Shown: in pieces, positions 11,329 to 27,600 of the stretch
Numbering within the stretch: the stretch's first letter is position 1
Layout: each line of letters begins with the position of its first letter
Origin: Heterobasidion occidentale
Taxonomy: Eukaryota; Basidiomycota; Agaricomycetes; Russulales; Bondarzewiaceae
Length of the DNA stretch: 64,000 nucleotides
NCBI GenBank assembly: GCA_039111635.1
Contig: JBCAQO010000005.1
Coordinates: forward strand, 1,116,001 to 1,180,000
Direction: 5' to 3'
Made by a program: the position numbers and the translations under genes
The notes under the pieces: model-generated
Database searches by the model: none
The model's input: only the letters and a program-made list of their open reading frames with translations
Told to the model about the DNA's origin: nothing

Positions 11329-13606
11329 TTACCCCTTCAACGGGCTCTCGCTCGAATCAAGGAAACCTTCCGCCTTGACGGATGAGTTAGGTGCATCGTC
11401 TCCAGGAACCGTCTTCAGTTGTTCGGGTACTGCAGTGCCGTTCAGTTGGGTTTGGGGTTGGGGAAAGGCCTCGCCCTGCGTAGGTGGCGAGTCTGAGATC
11501 GTGGACCGAGGAGACTGAGTATCGGTGGATGATGGTGATAGAGGGGAATCGTGTGCTCCACTCGCTTCAACTTCCGCACGATGTTGCTCTGCCTGGGACA
11601 AGTCGATGACGCTGTCAAATGGCTCCTTTAACTCGTCGTCATCAACATCCGCGTTGATATTGTCGTCGTTGTCGCCATCGTCAGCGTCCGCATCTGCATC
11701 GATATTGTTGGTGTCGTCGTCGTCTCCGCCCGCACCTTTCACCGTTTCATCATCGTCTCTTTCTAGTTCCTCCAACTGCTGCTTCAAGCTCTTTGTCACG
11801 CCTGATGCCTTTCCCGCGCTCCAATCATCTCGCTCCACCAAAGTGTCCGGGTTTTCATCACTAAGCTCGTCATCGCTATTGTCGTCATTGTGAGAGTCGG
11901 AGCCGAGATGCGTGACAGTGAGGACAGTGCCGTCGGGCCAGTCGTAGGTTTCCACAATACGTCCGTTTTTCTTGGGAAACGGGGAATTTCGCTGTTTTTC
12001 TGCTTCTTTTCCCCGCTTCATCTCTGCGAAGCGTTCTTCACGAAGTTGTAACGCTTGCCGTCTCGCCTTGAATGCTAGCAATCGACTCTGGGAATAGAGG
12101 GAAGGAAGGGTACTTGGCGTCTTGTATCCATACTTACGCTCTACGCGATCCTTGATCTTCTCGTACCATTGCTGCTGGGTCTGACCCTGCAAGAATGCCA
12201 CGATCATGATCGTCATGTTATCGCAACCGAAGCCCGCCCCGGACGATGTATCCGGAGACAGACAAAGTTCGCAGATATTCTCGCAGATTTCTGGCAAAGG
12301 GGTGCCTTCTGCTGCCTGCAATCGGACGACATCAACAACCTGCTGAGAGCTGAGACAATCCCAGATTCCTGAACAATCGCTCAATTAGCCAACAGTGAAT
12401 GAGAGACGAGAGTGTCGTTACCATCGCAAGCGAGGACAAGAAATTCTTCCTCTTCTGTGATATCGTGAATCATAATTTCGGGATTGGAGGTGATAATTTG
12501 ATTCTCTGGCGGGATGGAAAGATTTTTCTTATATTGAAAGTCGCCGATGGCTCGAGAGAGGGCAAGATTGCCTGCGCGGTGTCAGGATACACCTGGAAAG
12601 AATGGTGTGCATGACTCACCATTTACGCGACCGTACTCGACATAGCCACCAGCAGCTTGAATGCGCGCACTCTCGGCTGTAATTGAGTATGAGTAAAAGA
12701 GGAGCGGGAGGACGCAAAAGATTGACTGACTAGCATTCTGAGGTTTATGGTCGTCGCTCAACGCTTTCACCTGACCCTTGACGCTGATCACAACTCGCGA
12801 ATCACCTGCGTTGGCCTGCACCCATGTTATTACAGCTTTTGTATACGAGATAAATAACGTACAACGTAGATTTTGTTTTCTTTCGTGATCAACGCTGCCA
12901 CTGCCGTGCAGCCGGAAGGGTCCTTAGCGGTCGCAGGATCTGAGGAATGAGGTTCATGAGGGCAGACTATGAATATATATATGTAACCCACCGGCCAAAA
13001 TATCCTCGTCCGTTCCCAGGAACGCCTGCTTCATGGCTTCCTCGTATCTCTGCTCACGATATGACTCTTCCTTAACTAGTCGTTGATGAACATTTTGGCC
13101 GGCAAACTTGGCCACTGTTCCACCTGCAATCGAGAGAATCAATACCGGCGATTGGCTAAAGAAAATCGAACGTACCACCATGTCCGTCGTACACGGCAAA
13201 AAAAGAGTTTGTTTCCTCCCCCTCGTCCAATCGGAGGGCAACCGCGTGCGCGTCCTCCATGGCTAAAGGAAAGGCTCAACCGTTAGTACGCTGATTTGTA
13301 TGATCGAATCAAACAGAAAAAAAATAATGCAAAGAGACTCAAGGTCAAATAGTGAAAATGTTGAGCAGTGTCAGATTTACTCGAAGAAGGCAAAAAACCC
13401 ATTTCTTTTTCAGCAAAAGTAGAGACACTCACTGACTCGCCATCCCTGCATCTCCGTCACTCCATATGCGAACCGAGCGTCTTCTCCCGATTCTGAATTC
13501 TTCTCTGTGGCTTAAGACGCAGCGGAAAGCACGATAAGCTTTAAAATCAGAGTAAAAGTCAGCATCCACATACCTGGCGATGAAAGTGTTGACCCCTGGT
13601 GGACAT
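11329..13606 (-). CDS. Protein phosphatase 2C (Ptc2/Ptc3 type)
   Basis: A metal-dependent Ser/Thr phosphatase. In order: ARFAYGVTEMQGWRVSMEDAH, FFAVYDGHGG (split by an intron inside DGHGG), DPSGCTAVAALI, ANAGDSRVV, LSDDHKP, NLALSRAIGDFQYK, LACDGIWDCLSSQQ and GCDNMTIMIV. These supply the metal-binding Asp and Gly residues of the PPM fold. Past residue ~300 is a long acidic, disordered tail (repeated D/N, S/P) unlike the catalytic core. About seven introns, all in frame. The N terminus is less certain: I used ATG 13606 (MSTRGQ), joined to KNSESGEDARFAYG. In yeast Ptc2/3 relatives the N terminus reads MGQTLS, and the bases here show GGTCAA without an ATG just before, so that start may be altered. 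Confidence 0.9.
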
Positions 13607-14206
13607 GGGGCTATGAGCGCTTTTTTTCCCGGCGATAATTAAGCGGCCACACACCATGACTTGTCCCAAGTGTTGACACCCAAACTTCAACGACGTATGC
13701 GATTGCGGGGGGATCGCAGGTGTGGATTCGAATGCGAAAACGAAGGAGCAAAGGGCGTGTGGGGGAAGGGAGGAGGATGTGGTCGTGTGCGTAGAGCGAT
13801 TTGAGGCTGCGAGTCAGGACGAAGGGGAGGCAATCGCCCACCGTTCCCAGATCTGGCTCACTTCCGTCCCTGTTTGGCTCTGATGTCCGCTCGGCATCCC
13901 CCGCTCCCCGGCCGGCACCCGGCCAAGCTCCGACCCCACACACCAGTCTCACTCCATACTTACGACCAGAACAACATGCTCATACGCGGACCTGGCGCCG
14001 CTCGACGACAGCATCGTTCCATGGCCCGTGGCGATATCCCAGATTCGTCATCTCGAACATCGCACACAAGTTCCGCTGACAAAAACTCGATTGGAATGAT
14101 AACCTACAAGCATACTAATCTGTCATATCACAAGACCAAAAAATCGCATACATACTTGGCACGCGCCCCACCGCGTTGCCAATGTGCCCGAGCATGACGC
14201 GTCGCT
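13607..14206. other. Intergenic between PP2C start and Scm3-like gene end
   Basis: About 600 bases. It holds the PP2C promoter and the 3' end of the gene at 14207-17238, both on the minus strand. Overlapping frames on both strands are rich in Arg and Pro with no domain. No RNA gene is visible. Confidence 0.45.
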
Positions 14207-17200
14207 TCATTTACGCTTCTTGCGATGATCACTTTCCTCATCCTCGTCTTCGTCCTCGTCACCGCCTCCTGGCCCTGGTGTCCTCCCGCGCGGAGTATGA
14301 GAAGCCGAGCGGTGCTGAACGGTGCTCGCAACTCCGCTCCCAGCACTGGTTGTCTGCGCTTTCTTTCCCTTTCCCTTCCTGCTCGGAGACTTGGCACACA
14401 GATCGGGCAGGGGCACGGCGGACCGACTCCGTCCCCGAGCCACAGGAGACGAGGACATTTCCGGCATGCTCGATGACTCGACCATCGCTAAGGAATCGAA
14501 GTCGTCCGAGCCTTCTTTGTCTCTTCCCCGTCTAGGCCCTTCGTCTAGCTTGAACGATACGCGGCGACCCCTGGACTTGCTCCGCCCACGCGAGGAAGAC
14601 GTAATAGGTGGCGAGGATGAGGCCGGTGTATCCCACGTCACCGGAGAAGAAGGGGGAAGTGTCGCGAGCGAGGGCGATGATGCGGAGGCGTGCGGGTATG
14701 GATACATTGGTGGGCGATACGTGTGAGAGGGGCCTGCCATCGGCGACGATGAAGACAACGCATGCGGGCGAGCTGACGCGTGTGGTGGCCAATACGGTTG
14801 GTATGGCTGCCCATATGCAGGGCTAGACGGAGGTGGCCAGTGCATTTGATTGCCATTGGGTGGAGGCAACATGCCCGGACTTGTAGCCATCATGTACGAT
14901 AAATGCTGCATGACTTGAGCCAAGACATATTGTGCTTGTGGATCGGGTAACGGGGGATATGGGGGCACTCGTCCCTGGTGAGAAGGACCATACGAAGTTT
15001 GATGCTGAGGTGTGTAGGGCATATTGTACGGTACATAGCTCGGAGGGACCGAATTGCGTTCAACGGGCACAGGCACGGGTTTTGCTCGAGAGCGAGAGCG
15101 AGAACGAACTGGACGCGGCGAACGCCGCCCTCGATAGCCTTGGAGAATAGCGACGAGTAAAGACATAGACAATGCGCACGATAATAAAAAAACGTACCTG
15201 TGACTGTTTTCAAAGGTTTTGGAGATACGGAACGCCCGGATTCATGACTACGTGACGAGGCTGTAGGAGAACTAGGTACCACCTCTTGAGTATACCGAGG
15301 AATAGATCTTTCTCTGCTCTCTGGAGGCCGCTTTGACAAGTCAGACTCGAATGCTCCTTCTGCTGGGATCTCAGGCAGGGAAGAACGCCGTTTGCGCTTC
15401 CGACCTGTTGAAGGCTTCAGAGGCGGAGACACCGTGGATGCCGTTCTCCGCAACGAGAAAGGCGACGATCCCGAAGACGACGGCGTGGTGGCGCCAAACG
15501 GTGCAGTAGATTTGACAGGGGATTCAACGGCTCGTCCCTTGCCTTTTCTGTCAACCTTTGATGGCGTATCTTGAGCCGCGTTCTTGGGACGTCTATGGTA
15601 TTGTGAAGAATCCACTGAGGTCTTCGCTTTCGCCTTGCCCTTGACCTTGGATTGCTCCCTCTGATCTAGACTGATTTCATCTTGTGCAGGTTTCACCATT
15701 TCCGAAAGAGGTGTGCGAGCAGGTACGGCCGAACGCGCTCTTCCCGTGATGATCACTTGTGGAAGCGGGCGCTTGGTGGATTTGTTCAGTCTGGGTGACA
15801 CTTTTATTGGTGTTGTCGATTTCGCTTGTGTTGCTGGGGCGACAAATGTTGAGCTGATGGACGGTCCTGCAGCCTCGAGAGTGGGCCCAGAGATGAACGC
15901 AAGTGGTTGGGAGCGTGTTTGACCCTTCGCGCCCTTGTATGCTGGACGAGGTTTGGGCTTGGGTATCGCAGGAACATCAATAGGAGGTGGGGGAGGGTCC
16001 GGACTAAAAGAAAATTCGGACGCAAAGGACTGTGGAGGCGTCTGTAGTTGGGGAGGGGTGACGGCGACAGGTTGAAATTTGCTGGTCGGAACAGAGTGTT
16101 TATGTTGAGACAGTGTTCGAGGAGCAGGAGAAGGGGAGGAGGGCTGGGGTATTCGTTCCATTCGATTCCGGCGTGGAGATGGAGATGGACTGTCAGAATC
16201 GGAGATCTCGATTACGTCGTCGTCTAGCACTGGAAGTATTGCAGCGCTGAAGGCTGGAGAAGATGAGACCTCTTCCTCGTCGTCGATAAGCTCGTCGTCT
16301 CGAACCACTCGATAGATAGCGCTGGATTCGTCGTTTACCCAGACACCCAGTTCATCCTCGGACTCGTCCGCAGGAGGCAGAGTGCGACCGGACAGCCTGG
16401 CAGGCGGTGGCCTGCTCGGCTTTCGCGGGCGAGCTTTCAACTGCTTTTTAGCTTTCAGTTTCTGGGTCACAATGCTCCGAGGCAGGTCTTCGCTTGAGTA
16501 GTCTTCTTCTGCGCTTTCCTCATCATCCTCGTGCTGCGTGCGAACCGGCTGCTTGTTATCAGCCTGGCTGTCGCTATATTCATCGTCTATTCGACCTGCT
16601 TTGACCTGATTAGCCTTTTCCGCCTCCAAGAACTCCCTGAGATCGTGATCGTCCATGGGATCTCCGGGACGCATCGGCGGCACACCAACGAAGCTCTTGA
16701 CAATGGGCAGATAATCTCCTCCGTCTTCTGCTGCCCCAGCAAACGCATCCAGCTCGTCAAGCTCATCCTCTACTTCTGTCTGCGCGCCACCGGCGTCACT
16801 GCTCGTATCTGCGGATGGTAGTTCGCCCGCCCACACGGAGGATACGTGCGCATCAGGTACAAGAGCTCTGATGCTTCCGCGATCTTCGACGATATCGATT
16901 GAGCGCAGGTCGATGATGTCGTCCTCGTCTAGGTTTCGAATGTAGCGTTTTGCGAGCTGGGACCAGGCGTTCGACAGACGCGTGACGGCAGCGCGCCTCG
17001 AAGCTTCGATATCAGCGGCGGTGAGTGCCACGGCATTGGAGGCAGAAGCAGCGCTCGAGGGAGGGCTGGACGGTGTCCGAACAAGACGAGGGCGTTTTGA
17101 AGGCGATGGGTGCTCGGGTGGATGTCTCGAGGGCCAAAAGGGCGCTCGAGAGCGCGGCGGAGACACAGAGGGTGTTATGAGAGGGGTGACTGGCGGCGGC

Positions 17201-17238
17201 TTATGGGTGTACGGGCGTTCGTCGACTTGCGTGGCCAT
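14207..17238 (-). CDS. Large disordered nuclear-type protein with a short Scm3-like motif
   Basis: Two exons joined by a 59-base intron (15139-15197), giving about 990 residues from ATG 17238 (MATQVDERPYTHK). Residues about 75-130 form the only ordered part: RLSNAWSQLAKRYIRNLDED, then DIIDLRSIDIVEDRGSIRAL. This resembles the core of Scm3/HJURP centromeric histone chaperones, where a W..I..KY helix is followed by D.iDl.tgeIVeDrG. The rest is acidic tracts, many basic KGKGKA and RKRKRR clusters suited to nuclear import, and a Pro/Tyr-rich region (YNMPYTPQHQ) ending ESDHRKKRK. Divergent from the GH71 gene. The Scm3 link is an inference from one motif; otherwise it is an uncharacterised protein. 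The frame is intact. Confidence 0.75.
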
Positions 17239-17740
17239 CGTTGGAGGTCTAATACATGTGGTGGAGGTCGAGCGTGTGCGCCAGACAAACAACGCGCTTC
17301 CTTCCCACGCGTCGCCATGAGTAATAAAGTGGCTGTTTTCAACGGGTCAGAGACATGATCTCAATGAACGCGTGCAGACCAGACGGCATTGGGCGACATG
17401 AATGTCTCAATGCATAATGATGTGGATTGAAGGCCGATATATTCTCAAAAATGCATTCAAGCATTCGTTGCCGTTGTGTGACTTGACGTGACCAGGCGCG
17501 TCCGTTACGTCGCCAAACAAGCATGGACAGAAGCGCTGTCATTGTTCCGCGCCGTGGACTGGGCGTCACCGCGACGGGACTGACACTTTGCTATTGTCTC
17601 AGGCCAGATGGCACTGTCTCCCGCCACGCTCTTTTGTTTCTCGTTATAAAGTGTGAGTGCGCCTGCATGTCATTCCCCGTGTACCGTGCATCGCTGTTCT
17701 AACTTCCTTTCCTTCACCCTGGTGGTCGTCTCGCGGCGCT
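17239..17740. promoter_or_regulatory. Divergent promoter region, Scm3-like gene / GH71 gene
   Basis: About 500 bases between divergent start codons. TATAAA at 17645-17650 is 91 bases before the GH71 ATG, the best-placed TATA box in the window. No gene in it. Confidence 0.5.
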
Positions 17741-19811
17741 ATGCGTTCCGCTGCCTTTCTTTCACTCGCTCTCGTTCTCCTTGTTGATGCCTTCCCTGTA
17801 GAATATCATCAGGCTGGATTTGATAAATCATTCATACGCTCCAATCCGCATTTCATTGCACGAGATGTATCTCCATACCCTTCCCCGGCGTCGCCAAGCT
17901 CTACGACTCTATCACCCCTTACCAGCACCTCTGCATCCCAGGAGACCGCCTCTTCAACCGCCGTTTCCATTCCATTCACGACCTTATTAATACCCGTCGA
18001 CTCGCAAAGCTCTGTACCAACTTCGTCTCCAGCTACCTCAACAATGCCTTCACCCATACCCTCTAACGTGCAATCCGCCTCTTCTGCGCCTCCCCAGGCC
18101 TCTCCGGGCGCTTCTAGGAAGTATGTGATCGCACACCACATGGTTGGCAACACATTTCCCTACACCGTCGACAATTGGGTAGCAGATATCACTTTGGCGC
18201 ATGCTCACGGGATTGATGGCTTTGCCCTGAACGTTGGCCGCGACGACTGGCAGCCTGCCAGAGTTGCTGACGCGTATGTTCTTCAGGCGTGTCCCCGGTG
18301 TGGCCATCCTGACCGAATGTTAGGTATCAAGCAGCTAACAGGTCCGGGACGGGCTTCAAGCTTTTCTTGTCGTTCGACATGTCGTAAGTATCTACCTTCG
18401 CTTCGCCCACTTCTCATATGAACATATCCATTTGTGCTAGCTCTTTACCTTGTTCGAGTCCGAACGACGCTGCGACTCTACGCAACTATATTACCACCTA
18501 TGCAACGCACCCTAACCAGCTCATTTACGACGGCAGAGTGTTCGCCTCCACGTTCGCTGGAGAATCGTGCACTTTCGGCCAGGCGTCGCCCGCGCAGGGC
18601 TGGTCGTCACAGTTTACGCAGCATCCACAGTTGACCGGGAGGAATGCCGTGTACTTTGTACCGTCATTCTTCGTGGACCCCAACACCTTTTCCACATTCA
18701 ACGATGCCATGGATGGCGCGCTCAACGTAAGTTCTGCCCAACTATGTGTCGGCTTAGCTCTGACGTCTTTTCAATTCAAAGTGGAATTCGGGCTGGCCGA
18801 TTACCTTGACGACCTCTTCTGCCAACTCTATATTGTCTTCCGTTGGAGTCAGCCTATCTTCGCTTACATCGTCAGTTGGGTCTATCGTTCAGAAAACCCT
18901 GTCGAGATTCGTCACGTCGACAGACAGCGATACCCAGTATCTAAAGGGTCTCAGGACCATGTCCAACAAAGGGCGTAAACGCGCGTACATGGCCACCGTG
19001 TCGCCTTGGTTCTTTACCCATTACAGTCCGCAGACATTCAACAAGAATGTGGGTTCATGTCTTATTCTTGATGACACTTCGTATCTGAAACTATTTTTTT
19101 CAGTTCATCTATTATGCGGATTCGCACTTATACCCGGCACGCTGGGAGACCCTCATCTCTTCGCGCGACAAGGTCGATATCGTTGAGATCGTCACATGGA
19201 ACGATTATGGCGAATCGCACTATATCGGTCCTATCGAAGGCGCTCAACCAAACAGCCAAGCTTGGGTGGACGGACTCAATCACACGGGTTCGTCATTCTC
19301 CATGAACGTTTCGCCCGTTGACAGTATCTAACCAATTTGTCGCAGGTTGGCTTGACATGACCTCGTACTATGCTACTGCTTTCAAGACGGGCGCATTTCC
19401 CACGATCACGAAGGACAAGATATACATGTGGTCACGTACTCATCCGCGGGACGCCAACGCACCAGACTCCGTCGGGAAGCCCGCGAACTTCGAATTGGTT
19501 CGTTCTAGCTTCTTCTTTCCTTCGCATGAACGCTCTCTTATTTTGTGCAGACTGAGGACACACTGTGGGCGGTCGCGATGACCACCGCTCCCGCAACCGT
19601 GACGCTTTCAACGGGCAACGGCAAGACGCAGACGTTCAATGTTCCCGCGGGCATGAACAAGCTTTCTATTCCCATCAGCGCTGGAGGAACGATGCACGGC
19701 ACGATTGCACGCAATGGGAAGATCGTCGTCGATTTCCACCCCCAAGGCTTCACCTTCAACGGGAGCCCGCAGACGTACAACTACAACGCCTTCGTAGCTG
19801 TCTCCGACTGA
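17741..19811 (+). CDS. Secreted glycoside hydrolase family 71, alpha-1,3-glucanase (mutanase)
   Basis: GH71 enzymes cut alpha-1,3-glucan of fungal cell walls. I chose ATG 17741, whose product MRSAAFLSLALVLLVDAFPV is a signal peptide, over in-frame ATG 17657, which adds an unlikely leader. A Ser/Thr/Pro linker of about 90 residues follows, then the catalytic domain: KYVIAHHMVGNTFPYTVDNW, HGIDGFALNVGRDDWQ, GTGFKLFLSFDMS, GRVFASTFAGE, FVPSFFVDP, ATVSPWFFTHY, EIVTWNDYGESHYIGP. The C-terminal beta domain ends YNYNAFVAVSD. Six introns of 50-60 bases, all in frame. A TATA box precedes it. The N-terminal S/T linker before the catalytic domain is less common than a C-terminal one and may be heavily O-glycosylated. 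Confidence 0.92.
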
Positions 19812-20086
19812 AGTTTCGATCCAGGTCATAAATGTCCTCATGACGTTTCTTTCTTATTTCTTCGTTTTATTCGACATGTTGCGGCCTTGCGGGTCAAGGA
19901 CTCTGTCTTTCGTAGCCAGCCTGTATCAGTAGAAGATTATAGCCACTCACGTTTATCTTATCTTATCTGATAATTGATAAGTAGCTGATCAAAAATTCTG
20001 CGCGTCGACGCGCGCTGCTCCAGCCCCTGACCTTTTCAACCTCCCTTGAGTTCGACGTCCTATTACTCGAGGATATTCCTCACATC
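19812..20086. other. Intergenic GH71 to ECM16
   Basis: 275 bases holding the GH71 3' end and the ECM16 promoter, including the GATA cluster listed separately. Confidence 0.5.
19953..19981 (-). promoter_or_regulatory. GATA-motif cluster upstream of ECM16
   Basis: The stretch contains TTATCTTATCTTATCTGATA followed by ATTGATAAG: three TTATC (GATAA) sites in one orientation plus GATAA in the other, about 105-135 bases before ATG 20087. This is a dense array for a GATA-type zinc-finger factor. Confidence 0.5.
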
Positions 20087-24559
<4,473 letters not shown>

Positions 24560-24689
24560 TGATTGGTCAATGGGAGTCAAAAATGGGTAACGAGGATGCT
24601 ATGCTAAAGTAGGATGTGTGCAATTATGATATATGTGACAGCCGAAGACAAATATAGCCATTTCTACGCAGGTCGCTTCAAATGGAATG

Positions 24690-27600
24690 TCAATGAAAGT
24701 AACCTGGCGAGGAGTTATGATGGCATACTTTCTTAGGTATAAATAGATTTGGACCTTGTTTCTGACGCTTGACAGGAGGTTTGGCTTTTGGCTTCACTGT
24801 TGGAGGTTGAACGGAAGTATTTTTGTCGTCGTCCTCAGGCATTGGTCTCTTTTGTCCTATCTGAACTTTTACTGCGCTGGTCGCAGTGGTCGACGGCGTC
24901 TGCTCTGATAGATGCTTCAATGGACGTTCCGTTGAAGGACCGGCCATCGGAGGCTTGTGAGTCTCAGATGAAGGTTTTCTGGTCATGGATGCTTCAGCTC
25001 CTGAGGAGTTGCCAAACCGGTGGGCAGCGTCGTGCCAGAAAGGGCCGTCGGTTTCGAGGGCTTCGGAGCGGAAATCGCAGGCTGACTAGGTAGAGTAAAA
25101 TACTTGACGTTCACCTTCCACGAGAAAAATCAGGACGTATAAGCATAATAGTTGACTCCTGATCTCACGTCTATTAAGCAAGATCGCGACCTTGCATCGC
25201 CAACGATACTTTCCAAGTCTCGTCACTTCTTTCTAGCGTTGGACCGTGTCCAAGGATAAAAAGGGATGCACGAGCACGGGTCAGGGCGACATTCATCCGT
25301 CGGACATCTGTTGCATTGTTAACGTCCATCGGCCAAATCGATGGCAGATCAACTTACCAGCTAAGAATCCGACACTCTGTAAACCGGGACCTGCACGCAC
25401 ACAGGAGAGAATGATAATGTCCTTCTCCTGCCCTTGGAATCCATCCACGGTATTGAAATCCACTTTACCCACGATATCTGCTCCGAAGCGGGCTTCGAAA
25501 GCGCGACGCATTTCGACAATTTGGGCTCGATACATAGAGACAACGCCAACTTGGTAGTCCAAGTCTTCGGAAGAACAATCTTTGACCAAACGGGAATAAA
25601 GAGCTACAGCGATTTGAATCTCGGCTCTGTTTACGATGGAGTGAAAGTTTCCTGGAGTCTCCTGTCCTTCAGCGACATTGTAGAATCGGTACGTTCCAAA
25701 TTTCGAGTCGCGATGCCAAGGGCGCGTAGTCTTTTCAGCCATCCCAGGACCGTCGTGCAGCCGGCCCTGATAGAAGATTCGACTGGGTAGCTGGCTGATG
25801 TCGGGGTGCATACGGTACTGGATACTGTAATACATGTAGGAAAGTAGACGGGTCGAAGGGTTGAGAAAGAGAAAAGACATACCTCAACAAATGAACAGAA
25901 TCTGGGTGTTGTTTTTGAAGGCGAACAAAGAGAGATTGATTATAAAGGTACCTGCTGGCCTGAGGTTTTATGTTAAATCGAGATCAGGGTAAGTTAGGCG
26001 TTATCAGTTTACCTCCTGTGAGATGACCGTCGGTGGCAGCTGCTGGGGGTCTTGTGATAAGTCAGCAGGGATATTTGTGGGACCACGCTGAGCCACGCTC
26101 ACCTCCCACCATGACACATCGTGAGAACCGATATTTCAGTGGAATGAGGGAGCTCAGCTCTATGGCCTGCGCTGCCTCGTCAATAATTATTAAGTCAAAA
26201 TCTAGTGCCTCGAGGAGGTCATGACCAGCACCAGAAAGGGTGCTGCAAATAACATCGGCCTCCGTAAGAACGTCAAGGCGGAATCTTCGACGAGTGGCAT
26301 CTAGGGTACGGTTGTCGGATTTCTGCTTGTCCTTCATCTGATTGACTCGTTTGCGAAGATTGCTGTGCTGGGCAGAGAGTTTATTAACTTCAGCATCTAT
26401 GGCGGAATATTTTGCTGGATTGTCTCGAAGCGACTTCAGTTCTTCTTGTTTCTTCTGCCTCAAGACTCGAATCGATTCCAACTCGTTCCGAAGGCTGGCC
26501 ATTTCACTTTGAGACTCGCTAGGTTTCTTAGTCTCTCCGAAATCGTCTAGTCTTTGGTCAACGAGGTAATCCAACGAGATGTCACGAACACTGATGTTGA
26601 TCGCTTTCTCAGCACCGACGCGGACAACCTTTGGCACTATGTTTCCTTTCGCAGATCCAGTACCGCCATCCTTCACACGATTAGCCAACTCGTCGATAGC
26701 AGCATTACTCGGGGCACAAAGCAGGACTTTCTTCGTATAGGCTTGTCTGGCTGCCTTGAAAGCTGTCCGATGTGAATTGCAGTTGCTGCACGAGGACGGT
26801 TCGCCAAGAATGACTGAACAAGGCCACAAATTGTTGAGGTTTTCCCAGTTCCTGGAGGTCTGATAGTACGATTGAATCTCGAATAGCGCACGAGAAGACA
26901 AATACACACACCCTTGGATCAAAGAAAATCCCTCAGTCCGCATAGCACTCGCAATCGCGACTGCCTGAGGCTCATTGACATTATACGAGGCCATTGTCTG
27001 CTGAATATCCTTACGGTCGATTTGCGGCTTCTTTGACAGCTCAGGTCTCAAAAAGAAGGGGGCATGATCATAATACCGCAAAGCAACGAGTGCTCCGTAT
27101 TCGCGGTGTAGCGTGCTGAGACTTCAGACGAGGTCAGGATCACCTATGTAGACAGGGGTTGACTGCGACTCTTCTTACCTGAAAATCTTGGAGACACGCC
27201 AAGTGGAACCCTGTTGTAATCCAGGATCCGTGCCATGGCCCACAAAGCACCGAATAGTGGCCTGAACAGACTGGATACCGATAGGCACAGTCCTGAAGTT
27301 CATTGCTTTGCCGAGGATGGATGCCTTCTTTGCGGGATGCTGCAAGAGTACTATATCGGTGTCGGTGAGGAACCAGCCTCTCTTGACAGGCTCGGTAATG
27401 AGGATATCCACGTCCAGCCAATCGTCCATAAAAGATCGTGCGGTCAACTTGCATTCATAGACATCCTTAGGCTCTTCTCTCGACTGGACAATCTGCGCCC
27501 AACACTCAAGCAGGAGCAGAGGTTCGAAAACGTTACGATAATGATCGTGATCGATGAACTGATCCGGAATGCGCACTAGGTCCAATTTCTTCGCAGTTGG

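Noticed and set aside
13801..14535. Arg/Pro-rich frames near the end of the Scm3-like gene
   Set aside because: They are antisense shadows or promoter sequence; the minus-strand gene explains the coding signal.
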